DNA of 64,000 nucleotides from an uncultured Halobacteriovorax sp. (GCA_913061265.1 CAJXVS010000009.1:1-64000), one strand, 5' to 3'. Counted from the first letter of the stretch, positions 36,337-45,465 are shown. The notes: a model not told the origin generated them from the letters alone. Numbers and translations are program-made.

Positions 36337-37115
36337 GGTTTTTCTTCATAACATTATCCTTCCTACTCTTCTCCAACCCTTTAATCTCTTCGGTCTACGA
36401 ACCTGAAGTCCTATGGAAGAAAGCGGCTATAAAGTATTGTTATGTGGATAAGAAGAAGTTGATAAAAAAGACCTCTTTTAAGAGAAAGTCTTATGACTAT
36501 GTCTTAGGAAAGATTCCACAAGATTATCGAGAAAACCTAGATCAGGTTGTTCAAGATCAATTCAATCCAAACGATACAATTGTTCATTTTATAGGCGGTA
36601 AGGATTGTAGTGATGATCCTTCTTCAGATATTTATATTATTCCCGTTGTTCCAAAGTCCGGGAAATCTAAAAAGAAAAGAATTCCTTATGGAAAGGCTAG
36701 CGTTGGGTACTTCGGAAGGGTTAGCTTTCCTAATATTTACAAAAAAGTATTTAAGTCTGTGCCTTCTAGTGAAAAGCATTATGTTCTTTTAAACTTAAAG
36801 CCTGTTCAATATAAGCATGAAACAAATATCTCCTATGAAGATGCCCTTCCCTATATTTTCCTTCATGAATTAGGTCATATTCTCTCCTTTAGACATGAGC
36901 ATGGGCGGGACGAGATGCTAGAGGATCCTCATTGTAAAGGTAAGCAAGAAACCATGAGTACAACAGCCATTACAAGCGGAGACTATGATCCTTTTTCAAT
37001 CATGAACTATTGTTACTTACATGGGATTATAAAAAAACGAATACCTCAAACCGCTCCAGAGTTAAGCGAAAGAGATCGTGAAATTTTCAGAGAACTATAC
37101 CATCCACTTTTTTAA
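36333..37115 (+). CDS. Secreted astacin-like metzincin metalloprotease
   Basis: 260 residues with signal peptide. The zinc site HELGHILSFRHEHGR (residues 178-192) has three His at 178, 182, 188 and catalytic Glu179, and the following HEH-GR matches the astacin extension FxHEHxR. A Met-turn SIMNY follows at 222-226. The start is GTG with AAGGAG eight bases before it. Translation is coupled to the DUF4105-like gene. No propeptide switch is recognisable. Confidence 0.75.
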   Translation: MRFFFITLSFLLFSNPLISSVYEPEVLWKKAAIKYCYVDKKKLIKKTSFKRKSYDYVLGKIPQDYRENLDQVVQDQFNPNDTIVHFIGGKDCSDDPSSDIYIIPVVPKSGKSKKKRIPYGKASVGYFGRVSFPNIYKKVFKSVPSSEKHYVLLNLKPVQYKHETNISYEDALPYIFLHELGHILSFRHEHGRDEMLEDPHCKGKQETMSTTAITSGDYDPFSIMNYCYLHGIIKKRIPQTAPELSERDREIFRELYHPLF

Positions 37116-37711
37116 AACTTCTTTAAAAGTTCGGCCTTCTTTTGATTTTCAATCATTCGTTTCATTTTAAGCCTTATATAAATAAGCTCTATTAAAAAGA
37201 AACCTACAAAGGCGATGTAAAAGCCTGCGGTTTTAAAAAAGATCCATCGATCACTAGAGAGGTAGATCGCGACATAGCCCATGAAGATTCCATAGAGCAA
37301 AAAGAAGACACTTGAGTGAAGCTCAAGAATTCTAATGATAAACTTAGGTGGCCTTCTTGACTCTTCCATCATGGCCATCATCATCTCTTCCATAAGACCC
37401 ACTCCCCTCCATAATTTGAAGAGAAGATAGCCTCCCATTATGACGCCTGTAAAAAAGGGTTGCAGCTTAAACCAAAGGCCTTCATCTCCTAGTAGTGAGA
37501 GCCCGCCTAATAATAAAAGTAAGAAAAAATTAAATTTAGATATTCCATGAACATGTTTAGTGAAGATCTTTTCTAAGGCGATTTCAAGAAAGGCCAAGAT
37601 TAGCCCACCAGTAACTGCTATTCGAATGGGATAGTTTTCCTCAAGATACCAATAAGCAATGGCCGGTAAGAATGAGATAAGGAAGAAATTTTTAGAAAGC
37701 TTTTGATTCAC
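37112..37711 (-). CDS. YciB/IspZ-like septation family membrane protein
   Basis: 199 residues with about five membrane segments and the YciB pattern: LLLGGLSLLGDEGLWFKLQP and FGYVAIYLSSDRWIFFKTAG-like region (GYVAIYLSSDRWIFFKTAG). YciB is tied to envelope and septum integrity. It sits 15 bases after the WYL gene, so the two are probably co-transcribed. Its last bases overlap the convergent protease gene. Confidence 0.7.
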   Translation of the reverse strand: MNQKLSKNFFLISFLPAIAYWYLEENYPIRIAVTGGLILAFLEIALEKIFTKHVHGISKFNFFLLLLLGGLSLLGDEGLWFKLQPFFTGVIMGGYLLFKLWRGVGLMEEMMMAMMEESRRPPKFIIRILELHSSVFFLLYGIFMGYVAIYLSSDRWIFFKTAGFYIAFVGFFLIELIYIRLKMKRMIENQKKAELLKKF

Positions 37712-37726
37712 AATTAAGTTTTACAT

Positions 37727-38719
37727 CTATGAAGCCTTTTTCAAATTCTTTTTTTCCAAATCCTTCAATTTAATTTCACGGTATTTTTGAAACTCTGACC
37801 TGACGCCAGCAGGGTCAAGGATCTCAATATTTTCACCCATACTAATAAGCCAATCATACAAGGGAGAGGAGATCTCTACAGAAGCTGCCCAGATGAAGTC
37901 TCCTTCAGAATTAGCGGTCATATAAGGGTGGCCTAAGAATTGATAAGCCGGGTTTAAGTTTACAGGGTTGTTTTGATCTATCTTAAGGACAAGCCTCTCT
38001 TCTCTACCTGAAACTGCGCGAATGGCCATAATGAATTCATTTACTTCAAAACGGCTATAGTTGGCGGTGTAATCACTGATCTTATTTAATTTGATCTTGG
38101 AAACTTCATCAAGAGGATAAGAGACCAAACAACGATCATTCGTCTCTTCACCAACTAAACTAAGATCACCTTCAAGCATGATTAATTTATGCGGATGGAT
38201 CTCATAAGTCTTTTTTCCAACTGTCACCAGAAGAAGGGATTCAGTATTAAAAGCTTCTTCAATATGATTAACGTACTTAAGCAGTAAGTCAGATAAGCTC
38301 TCTTTAAAACAAAAGCTTAATTCTTCATTTGATTCATTATCACAATTGATATCAAAGGCGGGATACTTAGCATTTATATCAGCAAAGGCCTTATGAACTG
38401 ACTTACTAAAGTCATGCTCTTTATAAGTATTAAGAAGAGGCATATGCGCTTGCATAGCAATCCATTCTGAAAAAGAGAGCGAAAATTGAATCTTCTCTTT
38501 CTTAGAATTAGGGATTAAAAACTTCTCCCCATCAACTTCTTCAATCTGAACGGGATAATTATGATCACTTAAAAACTGAAGAACATCGTAGATAAGTTCG
38601 CAGTTAAAGTCTTTGCCGGAGAATTCACTTAAGAAACTTTCAAGTTCAGTCATCTCAGTTAACTCATCAATACTCTTTAAGATGGTCCAAAATTGATTAT
38701 TAAAGATTGGTAAACTCAT
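37727..38719 (-). CDS. WYL-domain protein, probable transcriptional regulator
   Basis: 330 residues. The central region (YEIHPHKLIMLEGDLSLVGE) fits a WYL ligand-sensing domain. The C-terminal WCX part reads SPLYDWLISMGENIEILDPA followed by a basic helix. The N-terminal ~70 residues may be a winged helix, but this is less clear. WYL regulators often sense single-stranded nucleic acid. Not near any defence genes here. Confidence 0.7.
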   Translation of the reverse strand: MSLPIFNNQFWTILKSIDELTEMTELESFLSEFSGKDFNCELIYDVLQFLSDHNYPVQIEEVDGEKFLIPNSKKEKIQFSLSFSEWIAMQAHMPLLNTYKEHDFSKSVHKAFADINAKYPAFDINCDNESNEELSFCFKESLSDLLLKYVNHIEEAFNTESLLLVTVGKKTYEIHPHKLIMLEGDLSLVGEETNDRCLVSYPLDEVSKIKLNKISDYTANYSRFEVNEFIMAIRAVSGREERLVLKIDQNNPVNLNPAYQFLGHPYMTANSEGDFIWAASVEISSPLYDWLISMGENIEILDPAGVRSEFQKYREIKLKDLEKKNLKKAS

Positions 38720-38842
38720 TAAAATCCTTCAGATGCTTAGCAAAACTAGCCATTTAGCACCGTAATTAACACAGTAAACTTGTCGGGTACTGGGCAATTT
38801 TACTTTAATGATTTTTTTGCTTCTAGAGCCTATAATTAGGGT

Positions 38843-39337
38843 ATGTTTTTGAAATCATTGATGAACAAGCCCATTTTAGCCATCGGCATATTACTTATGT
38901 CCATCTTCCTTATGAACACCTTCACTGATGGAGGTTTATGGAATAGAGACCGTTTAAAGCCAACCTCTTGTAAGGCCGTCCTGGTAAAATTAGACCGAAG
39001 GATTCCTGGTGGCTGGACCACTAGTTGTGATGGAGAGAACCTAAACCTGGCCGTCTCTCATATGGCCGCTAAGAAAGAGCCTACAGATTTAGAAACAGTG
39101 AGAAAGATTGTTTATAGAGAACTCGCAAATAGTTTAGTCTTGGTGGCCAAGAACTCTCCAAGTGATAACTTAGAGAGAACTCCCTGGGTGAGCATTCGTT
39201 ATGTTCATCCCTTACTTGAAGTAGGGGCTTTATCAGAAGGTAAGTTTGTGGTTAAGTTTGCTACGATTAAAAATAAGCAAATGTTAATGAATCATTTACA
39301 AGCAACTGTTAAGGTCAAAGAACTTATCAAAAAGTAA
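38843..39337 (+). CDS. Hypothetical membrane-anchored protein
   Basis: 164 residues with one N-terminal membrane segment (ILAIGILLMSIFLMNTF) and a periplasmic mature part with two cysteines (TSCKAV and TSCDGEN, ~20 apart). Unrecognised. Its last 42 bases overlap the convergent pseudouridine synthase gene, so it is a real but unusual overlap unless the 3' end is spurious. Confidence 0.5.
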   Translation: MFLKSLMNKPILAIGILLMSIFLMNTFTDGGLWNRDRLKPTSCKAVLVKLDRRIPGGWTTSCDGENLNLAVSHMAAKKEPTDLETVRKIVYRELANSLVLVAKNSPSDNLERTPWVSIRYVHPLLEVGALSEGKFVVKFATIKNKQMLMNHLQATVKVKELIKK

Positions 39338-40147
39338 GGCCTTCTTATCTTCATAAGAATACCTAGTGCCCTTATACTCTAGAGAATAATTCAAAGCGTG
39401 AAGGAAGATCCTCTCTTCCTTCTTTCCTCCATAGAGTTCATCGCCAAGAATCGGAAAGCCTAAGAGAGAGAGTTGAGCCCTGATTTGATGGCGAAGACCT
39501 GTATCTAACTTGATCTTTACCAATGAGCAGTCATTTTCACTGTTATAAGTAGTAGAGATAATGCTTAGCTTTGCCTCGCTTCCCTCTATTGATTCTTTTT
39601 GCTTAGAGCCCTTAGCTTCACTTCCTATTAGAGAGTGCGTCTTCTCCCCAAGATCAACGAGGTTCCCTTCGACAATAGCCAGGTAGATTTTCTCTTTAGC
39701 TTGCTTCGAGAAGTTATCTCGTAGTTCAGAGAAGACCTCTTCACTCTTGGCCACAATTAAAACCCCTGAGGTTTCTTTATCTAACCTATAGAGAAGTCCT
39801 CGTTCGGCGCCACCAAAAGACGGGCAAAGGTTACTCTCTCTTAAAAAATTAAGGACTGTATTGGTCTCAGCATAAGACTGAGGATGCCCATGAAGACCAA
39901 AAGGCTTTGATATTGCGATGAAGTGGTCATCCTCACTGAGAATCTCAATCTTACTGCCTTCATAGGTAGGATTGACCTCGCCATTTCGAAGCAATTCCAC
40001 AGGAAGCTCTAAGACTCTCCCTTTTTTAAAACTTAGGTTCTTTTTCATACCCGCTTTCTTATACTGACTTTTAGAAAGTCCAAGGGGCTCTAGAAGATCT
40101 TGGTAGAGATCTTCTATGTCTTGAATTAATGAAATTGATATCTTCAT
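39296..40147 (-). CDS. RluA-family pseudouridine synthase
   Basis: 283 residues; catalytic motif LLYRLDKETSGVLIVAK holds the active Asp. The N-terminal S4-like region is weak. The family isomerises specific uridines in 23S rRNA or tRNA; the target is not assignable. It follows motB by three bases, so it rides on the motAB transcript. Confidence 0.88.
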   Translation of the reverse strand: MKISISLIQDIEDLYQDLLEPLGLSKSQYKKAGMKKNLSFKKGRVLELPVELLRNGEVNPTYEGSKIEILSEDDHFIAISKPFGLHGHPQSYAETNTVLNFLRESNLCPSFGGAERGLLYRLDKETSGVLIVAKSEEVFSELRDNFSKQAKEKIYLAIVEGNLVDLGEKTHSLIGSEAKGSKQKESIEGSEAKLSIISTTYNSENDCSLVKIKLDTGLRHQIRAQLSLLGFPILGDELYGGKKEERIFLHALNYSLEYKGTRYSYEDKKALLFDKFFDLNSCL

Positions 40148-40150
40148 GAA

Positions 40151-40978
40151 TTAACGAGATTCAACCTTATGCCCTTCGGCACTAAGATCACTCTTTCGAA
40201 TAATAAACTCTACTCTTCTTTGTTTTTCATCGAAAGTACCTGAAACATTTCCTTTGATCTTATCAGGTCTTGTGTCCCCATAAAAAACAGTGGTTACCTT
40301 ATCAGGTCTTACTCCACCTTTTATAAGAGTTCGAGAAACGGCTGTGGCCCTAGCTGCACTTAGTTCAAAAGCATCTTTATTGCTTCCTTCTTCCCCGCGG
40401 CTGGCATGACCTATAACGAAGATGGCCCAGTCTTTATTCTTAAGCAGCTGTAGCATCTTATCGTAGACGGCAATTGAAATCTTAGAAGGCTTAATACTGC
40501 CTTTTTCAAAATAGATCTTATCTTTAATCTTAACTTTGATCCCTTCAGGCATTTCATACACATCAGCTTCTTCTGCTAGATCAAATTGATCGAGATCGTT
40601 TTTCATAGAATCTAGATCTTCATCTGACTCTCTATTGATCTCATGCTTATCAAGGATCCCTTCCATTGTTAAAAAATCGATAGGAAAAGGTTTAATTGGT
40701 TCCTGACTCTCCAGCATTGTTGGAGAATTATCTGGGGACTTCCCTTTTTGAATGACTTCACCGTGCTTGAGGACATTTCCTCCAAAAGAATTTCGAATTG
40801 AGCCGAGGGCCGCTTCATACTTTGCTGTTTCCGTCTTAGACATAGAAAGAAGAAGAACGAAGAATGTTAGTAGTAGCGTGATCAGATCCGAAAAGGTCGC
40901 CATCCAGCCTGGTAATCCAGGAGGACACTCGGGACATTTCTGTTCTGGTTCATCTACAAAATCAGCGTCATCGGCCAT
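40151..40978 (-). CDS. motB: Flagellar motor protein MotB
   Basis: 275 residues. The membrane segment with the proton/sodium-binding Asp is in TFSDLITLLLTFFVLLLSM (~residues 28-46). The C-terminal OmpA-like peptidoglycan-binding domain is visible at VIGHASRGEEGSNKDAFELS and TVFYGDTRPDK. The stator partner MotA lies 10 bases upstream. Swimming in this group serves prey search. Confidence 0.92.
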   Translation of the reverse strand: MADDADFVDEPEQKCPECPPGLPGWMATFSDLITLLLTFFVLLLSMSKTETAKYEAALGSIRNSFGGNVLKHGEVIQKGKSPDNSPTMLESQEPIKPFPIDFLTMEGILDKHEINRESDEDLDSMKNDLDQFDLAEEADVYEMPEGIKVKIKDKIYFEKGSIKPSKISIAVYDKMLQLLKNKDWAIFVIGHASRGEEGSNKDAFELSAARATAVSRTLIKGGVRPDKVTTVFYGDTRPDKIKGNVSGTFDEKQRRVEFIIRKSDLSAEGHKVESR

Positions 40979-40988
40979 TTATAAATTC

Positions 40989-41759
40989 CTATTCTTCTTC
41001 GCTACTTTCTTCAACATCTCTTTCTGCTGGAGGAAGAAAAGCGATAAGTTTTTCTTTAATAAGTCTTGGGTTTTCACCTGCGACAATACCTAGAGTTCCG
41101 GCGATGATGATAGACATCTTAGTCTGCTCCATCTTTGATCTCTGAGTTAATTTATTCTTCATAGGGTTCGCGAAAACGTTCGCAAGAACCGCACCGTAGA
41201 AAGTAGTAAGGAGTGCAACGGCCATGGCTGGACCAATGGCGGCCTGATCTGATAAGTTCCCGAGCATGATCACAAGACCAATCAGGGTTCCAATCATTCC
41301 CATGGCAGGACCATCATCAGCTACCCCTTGAAAGACATCGATTCCAACTTTATGACGTTCTTCCATGGCATCAATTTCTAATTGTAAGATAGCGCTAATC
41401 ACTTCTGGTGGTCTGTTATCGGCAGCAAGAGTCATGGCCTTCTTTAAAAAAGGATCATCAATTGGCACTTTCTCAAGGGCGAAAACTGATTCTCTTCTAG
41501 CTGTTTCTGCGAGTTCACTAATTTGATCAATGGTTCCCTTTGGATCCGCTGGGCTAAAGAAAACGGTCTTCATCCCGAAGCCGACAATCTTCTTAACAAC
41601 TTCTATAGGCCACTTTGTAAAAGTGGTTCCAATAACACCAAGACCAACAACAATCACTGAAGGTACATCGATAAAGGCTCCGACGTCGCCACCGGCTAAA
41701 ATCGCGCCTGCGACTGCACCAACTGAAAGAAGAAGACCAATTACGGTTGCAATATCCAT
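40989..41759 (-). CDS. motA: Flagellar motor protein MotA
   Basis: 256 residues with four membrane segments. The family pattern includes GDVGAFIDVPSVIVVGLGV, GPAMGMIGTLIGLVIMLGN and ALLTTFYGAVLANVFANP. First gene of motA-motB-rluA-like. Forms the stator with MotB, conducting ions to turn the flagellum. Confidence 0.94.
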   Translation of the reverse strand: MDIATVIGLLLSVGAVAGAILAGGDVGAFIDVPSVIVVGLGVIGTTFTKWPIEVVKKIVGFGMKTVFFSPADPKGTIDQISELAETARRESVFALEKVPIDDPFLKKAMTLAADNRPPEVISAILQLEIDAMEERHKVGIDVFQGVADDGPAMGMIGTLIGLVIMLGNLSDQAAIGPAMAVALLTTFYGAVLANVFANPMKNKLTQRSKMEQTKMSIIIAGTLGIVAGENPRLIKEKLIAFLPPAERDVEESSEEE

Positions 41760-41980
41760 AAATCCATCCTTAGGGTTTTTATGATTTCATAAACTTATCG
41801 CCATTAAGCCATGAGGACTTTAATCTAACTCACTGTTTATACTTGAATACCTTGGGCAAAAGACTCCAGTACTCAAATCCCCGTCTCCATCGACCTCTTC
41901 GTCATGCTCCAAAGCATAGATAGGCAGGAATTTCTTACTAGGCCCTCCACGGGCCGTTCAATCAGTGATATGACTAACCA
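41760..41980. other. Intergenic region between motA and a phospholipase-like gene
   Basis: 221 bases without an assigned gene. On the minus strand, 41800-41946 is open for ~49 codons with protein-like content (KKFLPIYALEHDEEVDGDGD) but no ATG, GTG or usable ribosome site; it may be a gene remnant. On the plus strand a 26-codon ORF from 41914 ends across the next start. No promoter or tRNA is evident. Confidence 0.35.
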
Positions 41981-42430
41981 ATGAAAGTACTCGTCCTTTT
42001 TGTTTTCTTTATAAGTTTTGCAAGAGCTGATCAGCTTAAGACTTATTGTAATTTAAATAAGGGCGTCATTTTAAAGAAATATAAATGCCCAAAGTCTAAA
42101 TTAAACTTACCCATTAGAACCTGTGAGTTTGAAAATATCTATGGAGACCTACAGTTCGTAAATGGCTGCTCCGGTCCATCTGGTGGTCATAAAGAAACCT
42201 TTTTTAAGGCCTGTATTAAGCATGATCTTTGCTATCACCACGAGCCTTCCAGTGGGGGTCTTAATCGCAAAGACTGTGATCAACTCTTTCTAGAAGTGGC
42301 CCTTAAGGGTTGCGCGGAAGAGTCTCAAGATAAGAAGAGCTGCCGCTTCTGGGCCAATACCATGTATAAAGCTTTAAGGATTGTAGGAACAGCTGCCTTC
42401 GCCTGTTCAGACCGCCCAGCCACTTATTAG
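41981..42430 (+). CDS. Secreted prokaryotic phospholipase A2-like protein
   Basis: 149 residues with signal peptide (LVLFVFFISFARA). The catalytic helix ACIKHDLCYHHEP has the His-Asp pair and conserved Cys of phospholipase A2, and a second helix DCDQLFLEVALKGC follows. Many cysteines suggest several disulfides. Likely cleaves phospholipids outside or in the periplasm. Substrate inference only. Confidence 0.75.
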   Translation: MKVLVLFVFFISFARADQLKTYCNLNKGVILKKYKCPKSKLNLPIRTCEFENIYGDLQFVNGCSGPSGGHKETFFKACIKHDLCYHHEPSSGGLNRKDCDQLFLEVALKGCAEESQDKKSCRFWANTMYKALRIVGTAAFACSDRPATY

Positions 42431-42503
42431 ATTCAACACCTTAGCTAATGTAGCTTTTTCAATTTACGCTGCCAAAGCGAATCCTCCATGTTAGAAAATC
42501 TCC

Positions 42504-42812
42504 ATGAATCTATTAAGAGACTTTTTTGGCGCGATAGCCACGACCAAGATTTGGGGAATTATTCCGTTGGATATTGTTCTTCACTTTGTTCTCGGTGCTC
42601 TCATTTTCTGGGCCCTCAATAAGATCTTAAAAAAATCGATCCTCATCTCTATGCTTATTCTTTTCTTCATCGCCATTTCAAAAGAAGCTTTTGACCTAGG
42701 TGTTGTCATGAGAAATCAATTCTATTTTGAACCCTTCAAAGATATACTCATCACTATGGCAGGGGCCATCTTACTCCTTAAGTTACCAGGGCTTTCAAAA
42801 AGACTTTCATGA
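42504..42812 (+). CDS. Small membrane protein
   Basis: 102 residues, with three hydrophobic segments (LHFVLGALIFWALNKIL, ILISMLILFFIAIS, ILITMAGAILLLKLP). No family recognised. Overlaps the following exported gene by four bases (ATGA), so it is coupled to it. Confidence 0.5.
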   Translation: MNLLRDFFGAIATTKIWGIIPLDIVLHFVLGALIFWALNKILKKSILISMLILFFIAISKEAFDLGVVMRNQFYFEPFKDILITMAGAILLLKLPGLSKRLS

Positions 42813-43471
42813 AATACCTTTTCCTCATTTTTCTTTTTTGCTTCACGGCTAACGCCCTTGAAAATAAACTTCTCCCTTTTACCACTGACGGCTGCTCTAA
42901 AGTTCCTGATGCTGACCTAACTAATTGCTGCAAGGTTCATGACCTTGCCTATTGGAAGGGTGGCTCTGAAGCTGAAAGGATTGAATCAGATAAGAAGCTT
43001 TCAGAATGCGTCATAGAAAAAACCAATCCCTTCTTTGGAAGCATGTTTTACTGGGGCGTTCGAGTAGGCGGCAGCCCTTCTCTTTCAACAAGTTTTCGAT
43101 GGGGATATGGATGGATTTATAAAAGAGGATACAAAGCACTTAACCAAAGAGAGCAAGAAGTTGTTAAATCTTTAGAGCCCAAAGATGTCACTCTCATACC
43201 TGTAACTGTGCCAAAACTTAGAATCAAACAAAGACCCGTTCTCTTCGGTAATTATTGCTTTGATCAAATCCACGAAGTGCTAACCCCTGATGTTAAAGAG
43301 CCTAAAGTGACTCTTTCAACTTCAAGGGATGCTTATCAAGTAGTGGTTAAGGTTAATCTTGATGATAAGAACATTCTTTTCACTTATAAGAATTCTAAGT
43401 GGAAAGAATGTCATACCCCGCAATACGAAGCCACGCTTCCGCAGTTCTATAAAGCGATCTATTTTGAATGA
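42809..43471 (+). CDS. Exported phospholipase-A2-like fold protein
   Basis: 220 residues with signal peptide (LFCFTANA). The motif TNCCKVHDLAYWKGG carries the C-x-x-HD element seen in phospholipase A2-type helices, with DKKLSECV as the second helix. The C-terminal half is beta-rich and unrecognised. A second HD-containing secreted protein within 1 kb of the first. Its last 13 bases overlap the convergent L,D-transpeptidase gene. Confidence 0.6.
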   Translation: MKYLFLIFLFCFTANALENKLLPFTTDGCSKVPDADLTNCCKVHDLAYWKGGSEAERIESDKKLSECVIEKTNPFFGSMFYWGVRVGGSPSLSTSFRWGYGWIYKRGYKALNQREQEVVKSLEPKDVTLIPVTVPKLRIKQRPVLFGNYCFDQIHEVLTPDVKEPKVTLSTSRDAYQVVVKVNLDDKNILFTYKNSKWKECHTPQYEATLPQFYKAIYFE

Positions 43472-44121
43472 ATATAATACAAGCTTCCGTTTCTAAGCTT
43501 ATCAATCAAGGTCTTTGATCTTTTATTATCAACAGCTGGACAACCATGTGAGCGACCGGCTCTTCCCACGTTACGGATAAATTGCTTTGTCATATACGTT
43601 GCCCCGTGAATAACAATAGCCCTTCCTCTCGCTTCAGAGTTCGAGCTCTCTTCTCCGTCCATTCTTAAACTATAGCCGTGCTTACCGTAGTAAGTTTCAC
43701 CAGTGACATAAAGCCCCTTTGAGGACATATGTGACTTATGCCGGTTAGAAAAACGAATAGCATTTCCAGCCCCGTCCCCAGAACCCTTTCCATGACTCAC
43801 ATGAAAAAGCTCAGCGGCACCTGTCTTAGTGTTGATAAGAAAGCCTCTTTCATATTTTGAATGCATAGTGAAGTCTGAGACCATCATCCAAGTGGCCTTT
43901 GTTAATTTATCAGGGTGAAAATAAGAGCTTTTTTCAAGAAGCGCCTCTAAGGCCTTCGGTGGAACATTCTTGGCACAGGCCAACTTCGAGCAATCATGAT
44001 CTGGATAAAATGAATTCCAAATCTTAACTGATTTCTCATAAACTTTTGGCGCCGCCATAACTTTAGGCGCAGTAATTCCTGTAAGGGCAAGTGCCCAGGC
44101 TAGTGTAAAAATAAATTTCAT
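43459..44121 (-). CDS. L,D-transpeptidase catalytic-domain protein (YkuD_2-like)
   Basis: 220 residues with a signal peptide. The catalytic signature is present: IVIHGATYM and GRAGRSHGCPAVD, with the His and nucleophilic Cys of YkuD-type enzymes. These crosslink or edit peptidoglycan stem peptides in the periplasm. A predator could use such enzymes on its own or on prey wall; direction is not visible. GAGGGG precedes the ATG. Confidence 0.82.
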   Translation of the reverse strand: MKFIFTLAWALALTGITAPKVMAAPKVYEKSVKIWNSFYPDHDCSKLACAKNVPPKALEALLEKSSYFHPDKLTKATWMMVSDFTMHSKYERGFLINTKTGAAELFHVSHGKGSGDGAGNAIRFSNRHKSHMSSKGLYVTGETYYGKHGYSLRMDGEESSNSEARGRAIVIHGATYMTKQFIRNVGRAGRSHGCPAVDNKRSKTLIDKLRNGSLYYIHSK

Positions 44122-44286
44122 TAAGTTCCCCTCTCGGTGTTTGGTGATTTTAACTAACCAGAATTTCGAACTTTTATCAAGACTCCTTGGAAAGATTACA
44201 CAGTGAGTCGGTTTTAAAGCGCTTTTAAGGCGACCTCCAAGATGATACCGTTTTCCCTATCAATAATGACGTTAAGGAGTTTAGAC

Positions 44287-44910
44287 GTGCCATCTTTAAG
44301 AATACTCACCACTATTTTTGCCCTACTTATATTCAATAATGCCGTAATGGCCGAAGATTTTCTCGGAGAGAATTGGGATAAAGTTTTAGGAACACCACCA
44401 GCAATTGGTTCTGTAGAAGAGCAGGATGATTACCTGGCCCTCATTGAAATTCAAGAAAACAGAACAGAAGCTGAATGCGCTGAAGCCGCAGCAGAAGAAA
44501 AAGTTACTCTTAATAGCCTCTTTGGTGGTGAGACAGGTCCTCTTTCAGAAGATGAAGTCTACGCTAATACATTCTTGTTCTTTAAGTATTATGCAATGGC
44601 AGGACTAAAGACCAAGTCTGCTAAAAGTCATTTCGCAAGAAAGAGACCTTTTGTTCGCTTTAATGACATCGTTCCTTGCATAAAAAAACCAAATCCAAAC
44701 ACAAGTTACCCAAGTGGACATACTTCAATTGCTAGAGTCTTAGCTTACGCTCTTTCGAAGAAATATCCTGAAAGAAGACTACAGTTCTTCAAAAGGGCTA
44801 ATGATGTTTCAAAAAATAGAATGATCGGAGGAGTTCACTTCCCAAGCGATGTTGTTGCTGGAAAGAAACTCGCCGATTACTTAGCTAAAACATATTTTGG
44901 TCTAAACTAG
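44287..44910 (+). CDS. Class A acid phosphatase (PAP2 superfamily)
   Basis: About 208 residues from the GTG at 44287, which has AAGGAG seven bases upstream and gives a clean signal peptide; upstream in-frame ATGs at 44242 and 44266 lack a site. The three PAP2 motifs are visible: KSHFARKRPF (KX6RP), YPSGHTS and RMIGGVHFPSDV. A periplasmic phosphomonoesterase. Its stop overlaps that of the next gene within CTAG (44907-44910). Confidence 0.82.
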   Translation: MPSLRILTTIFALLIFNNAVMAEDFLGENWDKVLGTPPAIGSVEEQDDYLALIEIQENRTEAECAEAAAEEKVTLNSLFGGETGPLSEDEVYANTFLFFKYYAMAGLKTKSAKSHFARKRPFVRFNDIVPCIKKPNPNTSYPSGHTSIARVLAYALSKKYPERRLQFFKRANDVSKNRMIGGVHFPSDVVAGKKLADYLAKTYFGLN

Positions 44911-45353
44911 ATATTCAAGGGGGTCCAAGGAAAGTCATAACTTCCGCAGCCCCCTCCAATTGGGTCGCTCGAGCTCGAGCTTTGATCCTCTTCCGCCTCT
45001 TCAATAGTCTGCCCATCATAAACACTTTGGCAGTAAAACAGCTTAGAATCCACGTAAACCCACTCAAAACGACTATATTCTCCAGGGTTAAAAGAATCCT
45101 CTCCATTCAGGGCTATAATCACTCGGTTCGCATTATCAAAGCTTAGAATCTCATAGGTTGAAGTGGACTCTCCAAAGGAGACAACCCAAGACTCAGCCGA
45201 TATTTTATGACCCGAATTATAAGAGTCTTCGTAGGTTCCAAGGATCTGAATAAATTCCAAGCTGCTTGTCTGGCTTCCTAAAACCTGTGGTTTTTCTTTT
45301 CCACAAGAAACTAAAAATAAGACTGCTAGTACCATAATAATTTTTGCTTTCAT
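44907..45353 (-). CDS. Small lipoprotein
   Basis: About 148 residues with lipobox LVSC (VLAVLFLVSCGKEKP). The mature part is Ser/Asp/Glu-rich with an acidic C-terminus (EEAEEDQSSSSSDP). No family recognised. ATG at 45353 with GGAGAGAG upstream is chosen over the TTG at 45365. Confidence 0.6.
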   Translation of the reverse strand: MKAKIIMVLAVLFLVSCGKEKPQVLGSQTSSLEFIQILGTYEDSYNSGHKISAESWVVSFGESTSTYEILSFDNANRVIIALNGEDSFNPGEYSRFEWVYVDSKLFYCQSVYDGQTIEEAEEDQSSSSSDPIGGGCGSYDFPWTPLNI

Positions 45354-45465
45354 CTCTCTCTCCAAGTTGATTAGTTAGAGAATATAAAAGCAAGTCTTGT
45401 GCCGAAATTGAGCCTTGGATACGGCGGATACATAGCTAAAAACTGTTTTTGGAAACAGCACTTGT

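Noticed and set aside
41914-41994. 26-codon leader peptide before the phospholipase-like gene
   Set aside because: No ribosome site, unusual composition, and no attenuator-type structure follows.
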